In this document: positions 1 through 8,629 of the stretch, piece after piece
Layout: each line of letters starts with the position of its first letter
Numbering within the stretch: position 1 is the first letter of the stretch
Source: Streptomyces sulfonofaciens
GTDB lineage: Bacteria > Actinomycetota > Actinomycetes > Streptomycetales > Streptomycetaceae
Direction: 5' to 3'
NCBI RefSeq assembly: GCF_014656295.1
Contig: NZ_BNCD01000006.1
Location: 186,001-250,000 of the forward strand
DNA: 64,000 bases
Notes under the pieces: model-generated
Database searches by the model: none
Told to the model about the DNA's origin: nothing
Seen by the model: the letters and a program-made list of their open reading frames with translations, nothing else
Program-made: the position numbers and the translations under genes

Positions 1-2
1 TG

Positions 3-149
3 CACCAGTTGGTCCACGTGGACGGCCACGTGGGCGCCCTCCCCTGGACGGTCTCGCCCGACCCCGCGGGCGAGTACGCGGTCTACCGCGCACTGGCGGT
101 CGCGGGCTACGAGGCGAACGGCGGGAGCCCGGCCACGTTGCGGCAGTAG
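3..149 (+). CDS. 3' end of an unidentified gene (partial)
   Basis: The reading frame is open from the window edge to a TAG at 147-149 and gives about 48 residues ending in GGSPATLRQ. The codons have the strong third-position G/C expected of a Streptomyces gene, and the frame runs in the same direction as msrA. I do not recognise the protein from this short tail. By its position beside msrA it could belong to the conserved chromosome left of the element, but that is inference. Confidence 0.55.
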   Translation, partial: HQLVHVDGHVGALPWTVSPDPAGEYAVYRALAVAGYEANGGSPATLRQ

Positions 150-449
150 GGGGCGCAAGCGGGGGCGTGCGCCGGCTCCTGCGGGCGGTCGGGCCCGGGG
201 CGCGGCGACGCGGAGGGCCCGTAGAACCCGTAGAACTCGTAGAACCCGGAGAACCCGGGGACCCGCAAAAGACGGCGGTGGCCCGGGGCCGCCGGTGGGC
301 GGGGTGGCGCGCACTCGGGCCACGCGCCCCAGGAGTCAGCCGGTCACCGGGCGCCGGGGCGCCGGGTCCGGGCCCGGCGGCGCCCGGCACCGGGAATCCA
401 TGGCACCCGTGGGACGTTGCACAGATCGCCCCCTCCCGTAGGAGACGAA

Positions 450-1163
450 ATGATCTTCGGTCGAACCCCCGTACTACCGGCTCCCGGCGAGGCCCTGCGC
501 GGTCGCACGGAGCCGTCGTTCAAGGTCCCCGAGCGCCACACCGTCCTCGGCAACCCGCTGCTCGGCCCCTATCCCGAGGGCCTTCAGACCGCCGACTTCG
601 GCCTGGGCTGCTTCTGGGGTGCCGAGCGCGTCTTCTGGATGACCGACGGCGTGTGGACGACCCTGGTCGGCTACCAGGGAGGCCAGACGCAGAACCCGAC
701 GTACGAGGAGGTCTGCTCCGGCCTGACGGGCCACACGGAGGCGGTCCGCGTGGTCTACGACCCGGCGAAGATCTCCTACCCCGCCCTCCTGAAGACCTTC
801 TGGGAGGCCCACGACCCCACCCAGGGCTTCCGCCAGGGCAACGACGTGGGCACCCAGTACCGCTCGGCGATCTACACCCACACCCCCGAGCAGGCCGCCG
901 CCGCGGAGTCGTCCCGCACGGCCTACCAGGAGGTCCTCACGTCCTCCGGCTACGGCGGCACCATCACCACCGAGATCCTCCCGGCCGAGGGCCGCCCGTT
1001 CTACCCGGCGGAGGCGTACCACCAGCAGTACCTCGACAAGAACCCGCTGGGCTACTGCGGCCTCGGCGGGACGGGCGTCAACCTAAGTGACCCTTCGGAG
1101 ACGAACTGGGGGGCGGCGTGCCCGGTGGGGATCGCTCCGGCTCCTGAGCCCGAGTCCAAGTAG
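450..1163 (+). CDS. msrA: Peptide-methionine (S)-S-oxide reductase MsrA, C-terminus rebuilt by an integrated element
   Basis: MsrA reduces methionine-S-sulfoxide in proteins and free Met in the cytoplasm, recycled by thioredoxin. The 237-residue product has the family signature GCFWG with catalytic Cys54, the HDPTQ and QGNDVG motifs, and a recycling Cys203 in GYCG. ATG 450 is chosen because GGAG lies at 441-444. After GGTGV (codons at 1066-1080) the sequence leaves the family pattern: about 12 residues ([12 protein letters not shown]) intervene before ACPVGIAP with Cys224. At 16446-16505 the expected uninterrupted join [12 protein letters not shown] is still readable. The gene is therefore split at attL and its last 27 codons come from the inserted element. 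Function is probably kept, but the spacing of the two recycling cysteines has changed from about 9 to 21 residues. Confidence 0.95.
   Translation: MIFGRTPVLPAPGEALRGRTEPSFKVPERHTVLGNPLLGPYPEGLQTADFGLGCFWGAERVFWMTDGVWTTLVGYQGGQTQNPTYEEVCSGLTGHTEAVRVVYDPAKISYPALLKTFWEAHDPTQGFRQGNDVGTQYRSAIYTHTPEQAAAAESSRTAYQEVLTSSGYGGTITTEILPAEGRPFYPAEAYHQQYLDKNPLGYCGLGGTGVNLSDPSETNWGAACPVGIAPAPEPESK
1068..1078 (+). other. attL core
   Basis: GGGACGGGCGT lies inside the msrA codons for the conserved GGTGV segment. The identical 11 bases occur at 16446-16456, next to the serine integrase gene. Left of this point msrA reads normally; right of it the sequence belongs to the element. The flanking bases differ on both sides (C/A before, C/G after), so 11 bp is the full shared core visible here. 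Confidence 0.85.
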
Positions 1164-1564
1164 CCCGATCTCGTACGGAGACCGCCCGACCACAGCGTGT
1201 CATCGAAAGTGAGCCTTTCAGCACTGGGTTCCGGACACGCTGACCCCTTGGAGCATGAAGCGTCGTTCGGTTCGGGACTTATCCCGGCATGGCGACTTCG
1301 AGGACCAAGAGCAAGGCGTTGGGCGGTCTCGGTCAGTGGTGGGGCGTACTTGCCGGCGCCCTCCTGATCGCGGCGTGGATCAACAGGGCAGCCGGCCCGG
1401 CGGTGGTGGTTGCCCTCTCGGCTGCCCTGCTGATCTGGTGCCTGTTTCAAGCGCCCGTCACATGTGGCGCAGAGGTACGCGTCAGAGGCGGACTGGACGG
1501 TTGCCGCAACAACGCTCGCGGGCTCCTCCTCGGTTGCCACATCCGACAGCACCGCTTCCAGAAG
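1119..1564 (+). repeat. Element-borne copy of the msrA tail and downstream sequence (left direct repeat)
   Basis: This segment aligns with 16461-16915: the last msrA codons, the 130-bp spacer and the first ~280 bp of the next gene. I counted about 27 mismatches in the first 235 aligned bases, so the copies are homologous but diverged. It lies inside the att boundaries and so belongs to the element as integrated, probably captured from another host. Confidence 0.85.
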
Positions 1565-1711
1565 CTCCGGATGCTGATCCTCCGCCGGCAGGTCCGCGCC
1601 TTCTGCTCCGGCCTGTTCTCCGACGGCAAGGCCACCATCGTCACCCTTGCCGGCATAGGCAGCTTCGTCTCAGCCCTCGTCGCACTTGTGCCAGGTGCAT
1701 CGATCAAGTGA
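1289..1711 (+). CDS. Small membrane protein of unknown function (intact element copy)
   Basis: ATG 1289 opens a 140-residue frame. The N-terminus (MATSRTKSKALGGLGQWWG) is basic. Two hydrophobic segments follow at about residues 19-55, then a basic soluble stretch, and a last hydrophobic segment (LAGIGSFVSALVALVPG) close to the C-terminus. I recognise no family. The N-terminal 90 residues have a homologue in the chromosomal copy at 16631, which carries a frameshift. The last ~50 residues have no counterpart there. No strong ribosome site is visible, and expression is unproven. Confidence 0.55.
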   Translation: MATSRTKSKALGGLGQWWGVLAGALLIAAWINRAAGPAVVVALSAALLIWCLFQAPVTCGAEVRVRGGLDGCRNNARGLLLGCHIRQHRFQKLRMLILRRQVRAFCSGLFSDGKATIVTLAGIGSFVSALVALVPGASIK

Positions 1712-1849
1712 TTTGCACCAGCGCGGGGGCGAGAGAGACAAGCGCACTCTCCTTCGAAAACGAACTCTCCACTCCGGAAAGCGGCTCATGCATCCTAATT
1801 CGCTGCCGTGACGAAGCGTGAGTGTGCCTGACTTGGGCGCAACGGGGGA

Positions 1850-2845
1850 TCAGTCAACGGAATGCTGCTTTAGATCGTCAATGATGGCCGCCCATGTCTC
1901 CTGTGCCGGCTTCGGGATCTGCGATGTTGCTCCTTCCATCGCTTCGATAGTCTCGTTCGCGCGGCTGGAGAACTCAATGGACCAGCTAGCGTCTGCTATG
2001 AGACCCCGAAGTTCGCAGAGGGCCTTGTCAGGGTGCGGGTGGTCGCGCAGCAGGATGGCCGTGCTGGAAGCGCTGCGGGTCGGGTAGGTGAAGACCTGCC
2101 CATCCGGATTGATGAACAGGCCTTGGAGCGCACCTTCACGGTAGGCGGGTGGCCACCCGCTCGGATCATCGGCACACGCTTCGATGCCCTCGATTCGCAC
2201 GTTGAAGGTCTCCCGGGCGGAGCGCTGGCCGACGGCCACGCCAAGGGCGCGTTGGTCTGGCTCATCGAGTTGGGCAATGTTGGCGGCGCGGAGGCGGTCG
2301 GTTAGGTCGCCTCCATAGAAGGCTATTCCTCCGTTGAGAAGGAGATCGTCGATAAGAGGCTGGACCGCGCCCATGAGCACGGTTTGCATCCGGGAGAGAG
2401 TCCACCTCGTCCAAATGAGCGCTCCATGGACGCAGGTTTCAACGACCTCGTCGGTGATATCGTGTACGACCGCGCGACCATGCCCGGTCCCATAGCGGTT
2501 GCGGAGCTCACGAAGTTGATCGGCCATCTTCCTCGCTTGCATGGGCACCTGCCGCAAAGGATGATTAGCTGGCAGTTCCGGCCCCACGGCGTGCTCGACG
2601 GCCTTGTGCGCCGCGTTGAGCACCTGCTGGTAGTCTGCGTTGTCACCGCTGGGGCGGCCTGCTGCGGACAGAGCTACGCGTGCGACAGATTCCACCAACT
2701 CCTTGGCGCAGCCCACGATCAAAGGCCGGTCATCTGTCTCCGCCGCCCGGCCGAGACGTTCGTAGGCATCAGTGATGGCAGCCCAGCCCTCCTTCCGCAG
2801 CCACTCTGCTCGTGGTAGGGGTTCGGTCAGCAGTTTTTTGATCAC
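1850..2845 (-). CDS. Abortive-infection (Abi_C-like) domain protein
   Basis: The 331-residue protein starts at a GTG (2845, reading VIKKLLTEPL). Residues about 70-150 contain RNRYGTGHGR (115-124), the hallmark of the abortive infection C-terminal family (Pfam Abi_C), preceded by a helical segment typical of the family. The last ~170 residues, which include DPSGWPPAYREGALQG and an aromatic/charged C-terminus, are not part of that family as I know it and may be a second domain. In this family the domain usually accompanies phage-exclusion genes. The gene points away from the nuclease-HerA operon and has its own promoter region. No Shine-Dalgarno sequence is evident. A role in phage defence is inferred from domain and neighbours. 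Confidence 0.7.
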   Translation of the reverse strand: MIKKLLTEPLPRAEWLRKEGWAAITDAYERLGRAAETDDRPLIVGCAKELVESVARVALSAAGRPSGDNADYQQVLNAAHKAVEHAVGPELPANHPLRQVPMQARKMADQLRELRNRYGTGHGRAVVHDITDEVVETCVHGALIWTRWTLSRMQTVLMGAVQPLIDDLLLNGGIAFYGGDLTDRLRAANIAQLDEPDQRALGVAVGQRSARETFNVRIEGIEACADDPSGWPPAYREGALQGLFINPDGQVFTYPTRSASSTAILLRDHPHPDKALCELRGLIADASWSIEFSSRANETIEAMEGATSQIPKPAQETWAAIIDDLKQHSVD

Positions 2846-3307
2846 ACATGATTATCGACACAGTGCGTAGGGGCAGGGGCCCGTTCTCCGCATCGTTGCC
2901 TCACCTCATATCGCAACCGTGATGTCACCGGCGCGTGGGGGCCAGCGATGGAGCACCCACTTGCCGGTCAAGTGGTCACGCACGCTGACATGAGCCAGTT
3001 GTTAGATCGCTGACTGGGGTCGTCGACCTCGCTACCGGACACTACCGCCGAGCCCTGGAGGCACCTTGCTGTTCTCCCCGAGGTGAAGTGGGCGTGAGCC
3101 CGTAGATCACGACCGCTGCGGTTCGTCGCCAGACTAGGTATTCGAAGAGGTTTTCGAATACCTCAAGTGGCTACTTTTCTCCGGATCACGGTCACTCATC
3201 CACCACGCGGCGTACCATAGTGGCCAGTTGGTAACACATGTCACGGTGGCCCATCGCTTCTCGCTCGCCCCGGACTGAGCCACATTGCTGGGGAGGGGTG
3301 TACTGCA
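2846..3307. other. Intergenic region between the abi gene and the nuclease-herA operon
   Basis: No coding frame here has convincing codon use. The one clear structure is the inverted repeat at 3136-3163. The base composition drops from GC-rich to noticeably AT-richer around 3130, which marks the edge of the defence cassette. It should hold the two divergent promoters, but I cannot assign -35/-10 boxes with confidence. Confidence 0.5.
3136..3163. promoter_or_regulatory. 11-bp inverted repeat upstream of the nuclease-herA operon
   Basis: AGGTATTCGAA and its exact complement TTCGAATACCT flank a 6-nt spacer (GAGGTT). The site is about 145 bp upstream of the nuclease start. It has no T-run, so an operator is more likely than a terminator; the regulator is unknown. 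Confidence 0.45.
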
Positions 3308-4456
3308 CTGACTGCTCAAAAGTCGGTCACTGATGGCGGGTACCATGCCATCAAAGGATTCGCATTCCAGTTTGACGCGTCACTGCTGCAAATCTTCGCC
3401 CATCCCGGTGCTGCTGTTGAGATTGAAGGCGCCCAGGATATTGCCGTGCGAACCTTTCACATTCAGGTGAAACATAGAAGCGCATCCTATGCAGCATCTC
3501 GGATCGCGCCGGCAGTAAGGCAGATGATTCGCCAATTTTCCGCAGATCAGGGGGCAAGGTTCGCTCTATATTGCTATTTTCCGGATCGCCCCCCAGGTCA
3601 GATTATTCGACTCACGCGCGAAGAGCTCGAATCTAGCCTGGGCAGCCTCTCCGACAGCTACACCAGCGAGCTGAAGGACTGGTTCATTAAGTCCTTTGAG
3701 GTCATTTTCGCCCCGGACTTCATCGCGCAGTTTCGCTCAGTTCTCGACCATCTGAAAAGTGTACTCCGAGCACGAAATGAGGCCGAGGCTCTGTGCTGGC
3801 ATGCGGTAATTCACGGCCATCTACGCGATGTCATCCTTGGAAGGCCTCCGGGGGAGCGCAAGGTCTCACTTGACGACCTGCGAGACCTCGTTCATGATGC
3901 GCGGGCCGCTGTATTCGAAGCGAGCTACGCACAGGTATGCGGCCATGAGAAGTACCTGAAGTTGCTGAGAGAGCAGTATAAAAGCCGCACCGCCAACGTA
4001 CCGAATCGAGAGCGACTCTTCGTCATCGAATGTGATGATAGGGTCCACATCTTGGATCTAGTTGAAATCGTTACCTGCCTGCGAGACCGTTATCATGTGG
4101 GTGATTCTCCACCTCCGTACATTGCATTCCGAGGAGAAGTAAACCTAACGCATCTCAAGCATGCCCTCTGGCAGGAGAGGATATATTTCCACGACGGATT
4201 TGACTACGGTGGAGCGGACTTCAATCCGGACAGTCTTGTTTCTCCGCCGCTACCAGGATACGGTGTTAAGCTGGTCGAGTTTAAACATCTCGCAGAATTG
4301 TCTGGATGTGTAAGGATCCACGAAGTCCACGACTTCTATCTCCGTAATCCGGCTACGGAATTTTTCTCAGAGGCACGAGCCCGCCATGCTGTCGTTGAGG
4401 CTCCTTCTGATTTGCGAGTCATTCTTGGGGGAAAGCATGGCAGAGGCAAACGCTGA
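3308..4456 (+). CDS. Putative DUF4297-like nuclease, partner of HerA
   Basis: The frame is open from 3221 and protein similarity begins well before the first ATG/GTG/TTG (GTG 3446). The segment GYHAIKGFAFQFD..., then VEIEGAQDIA, then HIQVKH, is the pattern of PD-(D/E)xK-type nucleases found beside HerA (acidic E/D residues followed by QVK). I therefore place the start at CTG 3308, nine bases after GGGAGGGG (3290-3297), giving 382 residues. A start at 3446 would cut off the presumed active site. The C-terminal part is rich in charged and aromatic residues with no family I know. The 3' end overlaps herA by 20 bp, which implies coupled translation. DNA or nucleotide cleavage during infection, together with HerA, is inference from known HerA-nuclease systems. 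Confidence 0.65.
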   Translation: MTAQKSVTDGGYHAIKGFAFQFDASLLQIFAHPGAAVEIEGAQDIAVRTFHIQVKHRSASYAASRIAPAVRQMIRQFSADQGARFALYCYFPDRPPGQIIRLTREELESSLGSLSDSYTSELKDWFIKSFEVIFAPDFIAQFRSVLDHLKSVLRARNEAEALCWHAVIHGHLRDVILGRPPGERKVSLDDLRDLVHDARAAVFEASYAQVCGHEKYLKLLREQYKSRTANVPNRERLFVIECDDRVHILDLVEIVTCLRDRYHVGDSPPPYIAFRGEVNLTHLKHALWQERIYFHDGFDYGGADFNPDSLVSPPLPGYGVKLVEFKHLAELSGCVRIHEVHDFYLRNPATEFFSEARARHAVVEAPSDLRVILGGKHGRGKR

Positions 4457-6089
4457 GGTCGTAGGAGTTTACCCGGACCGCGTAAAGATTGCGGTCAATA
4501 ACATCAAGGAACTCTCTGAAGGTGAACCTCTCAAGGTAGGAGCATATCTGCGAGTTTTCGACAGCGCAGACTGTTCGATCATCGCCATCATCGAAAACTT
4601 CTCAATTGAGTTGAAGTCGGTTCCTGGCGACTCCGATGGGGCTGCTCGCTACGAGCGTACTTACATCCTCGAAGCTCTTCCACTTGGATTCCTGGACGCT
4701 GACGGAAATTTCGAACGGGGCGGCGGAAGCATTGCCATCCCACCGAAGTCGGTTGAAGTCGCTAAACGAAGCGAAGTGCAACGGGTTTACGATACCGTTT
4801 CCAAGGAGAAGAGGTTCCTCTTCGCGCAGTTGGCACATGAGCGTCATGTAGACGTTCCTGTCGATGGAGACAAATTCTTTAATCGACACTTGGCGATCGT
4901 TGGTTCTACAGGATCCGGCAAATCGCATGCTATGGCTCGAATCATTCAGACTGCCACGAGCATGCGCGATAGCCGTCACGGCGACTACCGCCTAAACAAC
5001 ACCCACATCGTAATCTTTGACATTCACAGCGAGTATCAGACTGCTTTCCCGAACGCGAGCTTTCTGAACGTTGAGCAGTTGACCCTCCCCTACTGGATGT
5101 TGAACTCCGAAGAGTTGCAAGATCTACTCATCGAGAGCCGGGAAGAACAGTCGCATAATCAAATCGCCGTGTTGAAACGTGCCGTGACTGAAAGTAGGCG
5201 TGCGCACTACGAAGGAGAGGAGAAAATCAGAGAGCACATCCACTATGACTCGCCCGTATTTTTTGATATCGACGAAGTCCTGACGGCTGCGCGCTCCAAG
5301 AATGAGGAAATGGTAGAGGGGGCGCGGGCTGGACAGGTAAAGCAAGGTTCCTTGCATGGAAAACTCGACAACTTCATCACGCGTCTCGAGAATCGCATCC
5401 GTGATCGCCGTCTCGACTTCCTGATGGGTGAGCGCGCCAAGCGAACGACTCTTGAGGATACTCTGCGACAGTTCACCGGCTACACTGCCAGTGCTACTTC
5501 CAACGTGACAGTGATCGACCTTAGCGGCGTACCGTTTGAGGTTCTTAGTGTCACGGTTTCCCTTATTTCTCGACTCCTGTTCGACTACGCCTATTATTAC
5601 AAGAAGACGCACCCTGAGATGCGGACTGATACGCCGATCCTGGTTGTGTACGAAGAGGCGCACAAGTATGTGCCTAAAGGCGGACCAGCGAGATACAACG
5701 CCGCAAGAGCTGCCATTGAGAGGATCGCTAAGGAGGGTCGCAAATACGGCGTCACTGCCGCCATTGTCAGTCAAAGGCCATCGGAAATTTCCGAAACGAT
5801 CTTCTCGCAGTGCAGTAACTTCATCGCTATGCGGCTAACTAATCCCGAAGATCAGAACTATGTGAAGCGTTTGATCCCGGATTCGCTGGGTCCACTCACT
5901 CAATCGCTGCCAATGCTTTCGTCTGGTGAGGCATTGCTGATTGGCGACGCCGCTGTAATGCCATCCTTGGTTCGGCTTGAAGATGCGTTGCCGGCGCCTT
6001 CCTCAAGTGATGTGCGCTATCTTCAAGAATGGGTGCGTCCCTGGTATGACGTACTTTTCCAGCCGATCATTGCCGATTGGGAGCGTTAA
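4437..6089 (+). CDS. HerA-family ATPase/translocase of an antiphage module
   Basis: The 550-residue protein has an N-terminal beta-barrel-like region (about 1-110), Walker A GSTGSGKSH at 156-164 and Walker B ILVVYEEAHKYVP with the Glu pair at 406-407. A glutamine/arginine-rich segment (IVSQRPSEIS) follows, as in hexameric HerA ATPases. The longer reading from 4386 is rejected, because ATG 4437 sits behind GGGGGAAAG (4427-4435). HerA proteins pump DNA or gate a nuclease. In bacteria, solitary HerA genes next to a nuclease, Sir2 or DUF4297 gene are established defence systems. The upstream gene overlaps it, so both are on one transcript. Codon use is much less GC-biased than in the neighbours, which fits recent transfer. 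Confidence 0.88.
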   Translation: MAEANAEVVGVYPDRVKIAVNNIKELSEGEPLKVGAYLRVFDSADCSIIAIIENFSIELKSVPGDSDGAARYERTYILEALPLGFLDADGNFERGGGSIAIPPKSVEVAKRSEVQRVYDTVSKEKRFLFAQLAHERHVDVPVDGDKFFNRHLAIVGSTGSGKSHAMARIIQTATSMRDSRHGDYRLNNTHIVIFDIHSEYQTAFPNASFLNVEQLTLPYWMLNSEELQDLLIESREEQSHNQIAVLKRAVTESRRAHYEGEEKIREHIHYDSPVFFDIDEVLTAARSKNEEMVEGARAGQVKQGSLHGKLDNFITRLENRIRDRRLDFLMGERAKRTTLEDTLRQFTGYTASATSNVTVIDLSGVPFEVLSVTVSLISRLLFDYAYYYKKTHPEMRTDTPILVVYEEAHKYVPKGGPARYNAARAAIERIAKEGRKYGVTAAIVSQRPSEISETIFSQCSNFIAMRLTNPEDQNYVKRLIPDSLGPLTQSLPMLSSGEALLIGDAAVMPSLVRLEDALPAPSSSDVRYLQEWVRPWYDVLFQPIIADWER

Positions 6090-6278
6090 TGCTTATAGGT
6101 GTGGCTGATAGGTTCCCGTAATTCGTTCTGGTCGTGCGAGGGGCTTGCCAGGCCCGTGCGCCCCTCGACCACTGCTGCCACTCCCGATACGGTCGGCATA
6201 GTGTCCGGTGCACGTCGGGTTGGTCACCCGTAGACGTGCGCCGGTTGATCGCGCGCGACTAGGGGAGCTGGTGCGGGC

Positions 6279-7196
6279 ATGGCGGCTCATGCTGCTCGAA
6301 CGCAAGAGGGGTTCACGTCGGCGAGGGCTACGCGAGTGATGGTTGCCGCGTGTCGGGCTGCGGGGCTCGATGACGGAGGGGCAGAGCTGATCCGGCTCGG
6401 GGAGAACGCGTTGTTTCGGCTGGTCTCGGCACCGGTGGTCGTTCGCGTGACGCGAGGGGAAGAGTGGCTGTCCACTGCTCGTAAGGAAGTGGCCGTGTCG
6501 CGGTGGCTGGCGGAGGAAGGGTTCTCGGCTGCTCGCATCGTCGATGACCTGGAGCAGCCGCTGTTGATCGAGGGGCATCCCGTGACCTTCTGGCGTCTGA
6601 TCGCTGAGGGTGATCGGAAGGCGACTTACGGTGAGCTAGGCGGTGTGTTGCGGGACCTGCACTCGCTGTCTCTGCCGGATGCGCTTGATGACCTTCCGTC
6701 GTTCTCTCCCTTCGACAAGCAGCAGCTAAGGATTGACCGTGCGGCGGTTCCGGACGATGACAAGGTCTTCCTGCGGAAGCGGTGGCGAGAGCTGCAAGAC
6801 AAGTTCACGGGGTTGACGTTCAAGACTCCAAAGGGGCCCGTGCATGGGGATGCCCATGTGCAGAACCTCATGGTGGATGATCAGGGGCAGGCCATTCTGA
6901 TCGACTTTGAGGCCTTCTGCTTCGATCATCCTGAGTGGGATCTCATGGTTACGTCTGTGGAGCATCACAGCCTTGGCTGGCAGACCGACGAGCAGTACGC
7001 CGACTTCGTGGCTGCGTACGGACGTGACCTGTACGAGTGGCCTGGGTACGAGACGCTGCGAGGTATCCAGGAGTTCGGCATGACGACGTGGCTCATGCAG
7101 AACATCCAGGAGAACGAGGAGACGGCGGCCGAGTATCGGCGGCGCATGGCGGGTCTGCGGAACGACGATGCGCCTCGGAACTGGCGTCCTTGGTAG
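6279..7196 (+). CDS. Aminoglycoside phosphotransferase (APH) fold kinase
   Basis: The 305-residue protein carries the APH/choline-kinase signature GPVHGDAHVQNLMVDD, with catalytic Asp in HGDAH, followed by LIDFEAFCFDHPEWDL, the metal-binding DFE segment. An N-terminal ATP-lobe (RLGENALFRLVSAPVVVRV) is also visible. GGGGAG at 6262-6267 precedes ATG 6279. Members of this family phosphorylate antibiotics, sugars or other small alcohols, and the substrate cannot be read from sequence. It ends 3 bp before the convergent Xre-TPR gene. I recall similar APH-Xre pairs as frequent AICE passengers, so a regulatory or host-interaction role is as likely as drug resistance. Confidence 0.8.
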   Translation: MAAHAARTQEGFTSARATRVMVAACRAAGLDDGGAELIRLGENALFRLVSAPVVVRVTRGEEWLSTARKEVAVSRWLAEEGFSAARIVDDLEQPLLIEGHPVTFWRLIAEGDRKATYGELGGVLRDLHSLSLPDALDDLPSFSPFDKQQLRIDRAAVPDDDKVFLRKRWRELQDKFTGLTFKTPKGPVHGDAHVQNLMVDDQGQAILIDFEAFCFDHPEWDLMVTSVEHHSLGWQTDEQYADFVAAYGRDLYEWPGYETLRGIQEFGMTTWLMQNIQENEETAAEYRRRMAGLRNDDAPRNWRPW

Positions 7197-7199
7197 CTG

Positions 7200-8573
7200 C
7201 TAGTCGTCCTCGTCCAGGCGGGCAAGCGCGTCGTGCACCTTCTCGTTGAAGGCAGCCACTGCGGGGTTCGTCAGGTGCACGCTGACCTCGGTCTGGAAGT
7301 CGGTGACGTAGCGCTGGAAGCGTGTGGACTGGAGGGAGTCGCCGGCGTCGACTGCGAGGCTCGCCGTGGTGACGGCGGCCTCCAGCTCCCCGTTGAGTAG
7401 TTGGCTCTGGGCGAGGACCATTCGGCAGAAGCCCAGGGTGCGTGCGTATTTCGGGTCAGTGCTGTCTACGGCGAGTTGGGCCTGGTTGACGGATTCTCGG
7501 CGCATTTTGAGGTCGCGGAAGCAGTGGCAGAGTTCGCCCATGAGTTCTGCCTGGTCGAAGTAGCTGAGCCATGCCGGGTCTTCGCCGGTGTCGGCCCGTT
7601 CGAAGTGGCGTTCTGCTTCGTTCATGGCGCGGCCTGCTGCGGCCTGGTGGCCTGCGTTCGACAGGGCGCGGGCTTCCATGGCCGAGTTCAAGGCCATGGC
7701 ACGTGGGGTGGCTCGGCCTTTGGCGCCCTCGACGGCGGCACGGGATAGCTGGATGGCCTGGGCGTGGTTGCCGAGGTAGTTGGCCTGGTGGCTGAGGTTG
7801 CCCAGGATGCGGGCGCCGAACATGCGGTCGTCGATGACTTGGGACAGGCGCAGTGTGGACGTGAGGTAGCGGTGGGCGAGTCGGTGGTTTCCTGCGTCGT
7901 ACGCGGTCCATGCGAGCAACTGGGAGACCTCGGCGGCGGCGCCGTATAACGCAGTGCCCACCTTCTCGCTGTAGCTCGCATCGAGGAGCGGCAGCACTTC
8001 GTGCCGGAAGTAGTGGCGTAGCGCCTTGTGCCCGTGGCCACCGCCGTACTTGAAGTCGAGTGCCATGAACGTGCCCGCGGCGTCCTTGATCGCGCGGACG
8101 TCGCGCATGCCGACTCGTTGATGAGCGGGCCTCTCGGGCTGGATGCCGTCGGGGCGGGCGATCATCCACGACAGGACCGCGGAACTGAGGTCGGCGTCCG
8201 CGATGATCAGTTCGTCCGAGGCGGGGACGTCGGCGCGCTCCTGGGCGAGGGTGTCAAGGGCGGCCAGGACGTCAGGAACGGTACCCGGGTAGCTGACCGG
8301 TTCGGGGGTTGTCGACTTGGTGTGGTCGAAGAATCCGAGATCACCCGGTGTGACGCGGCGCCCGAGTTTGGCGGAGAGCACATCTGCCATGATCGCTGCG
8401 GTCTGCGGTCTGATGCCGGCGCCTTCTCGCCATCGCTTCACCGCGACGTGTGTGGTCCCGAGATCGATTCCGCGCTGCGCGGCCTCGTCCGTCATGCGTT
8501 TTGCGAGGCCCTTGTTCGAGACGTTCGCCTCGTGCATGACGGCCATCAACTGGGCGTTCGGCTCTCGGCTCAT
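7200..8573 (-). CDS. Xre-family regulator with TPR-like C-terminal region
   Basis: The 457-residue protein has an N-terminal helix-turn-helix (about residues 10-65: NKGLAKRMTDEAAQRGIDLG...HVAVKRWREG) and a long alpha-helical part with repeated A/L/Y spacing (YDAGNHRLAHRYL, NYLGNHAQAIQL, GHQAAAGRAM), typical of tetratricopeptide-like repeats. Such Streptomyces proteins sense a small molecule or peptide through the repeat domain. It converges on the APH gene and diverges from the ATPase gene at 8781. The perfect inverted repeat at 8630-8661, 57 bp upstream of its start, is a good candidate for its own operator. Confidence 0.8.
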   Translation of the reverse strand: MSREPNAQLMAVMHEANVSNKGLAKRMTDEAAQRGIDLGTTHVAVKRWREGAGIRPQTAAIMADVLSAKLGRRVTPGDLGFFDHTKSTTPEPVSYPGTVPDVLAALDTLAQERADVPASDELIIADADLSSAVLSWMIARPDGIQPERPAHQRVGMRDVRAIKDAAGTFMALDFKYGGGHGHKALRHYFRHEVLPLLDASYSEKVGTALYGAAAEVSQLLAWTAYDAGNHRLAHRYLTSTLRLSQVIDDRMFGARILGNLSHQANYLGNHAQAIQLSRAAVEGAKGRATPRAMALNSAMEARALSNAGHQAAAGRAMNEAERHFERADTGEDPAWLSYFDQAELMGELCHCFRDLKMRRESVNQAQLAVDSTDPKYARTLGFCRMVLAQSQLLNGELEAAVTTASLAVDAGDSLQSTRFQRYVTDFQTEVSVHLTNPAVAAFNEKVHDALARLDEDD

Positions 8574-8629
8574 GCTCTCCTACCAACCCGAGAATGAGGG
8601 CGAGCGTTCATCGTGTCACAGCAGTGTCG

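Noticed and set aside
4386..4436. Longer HerA start at 4386
   Set aside because: It has no ribosome site, whereas ATG 4437 has GGGGGAAAG directly upstream.
6093..6578. Minus-strand frame after herA as a third gene of the module
   Set aside because: Codon use is not gene-like and it overlaps the start of the APH gene.
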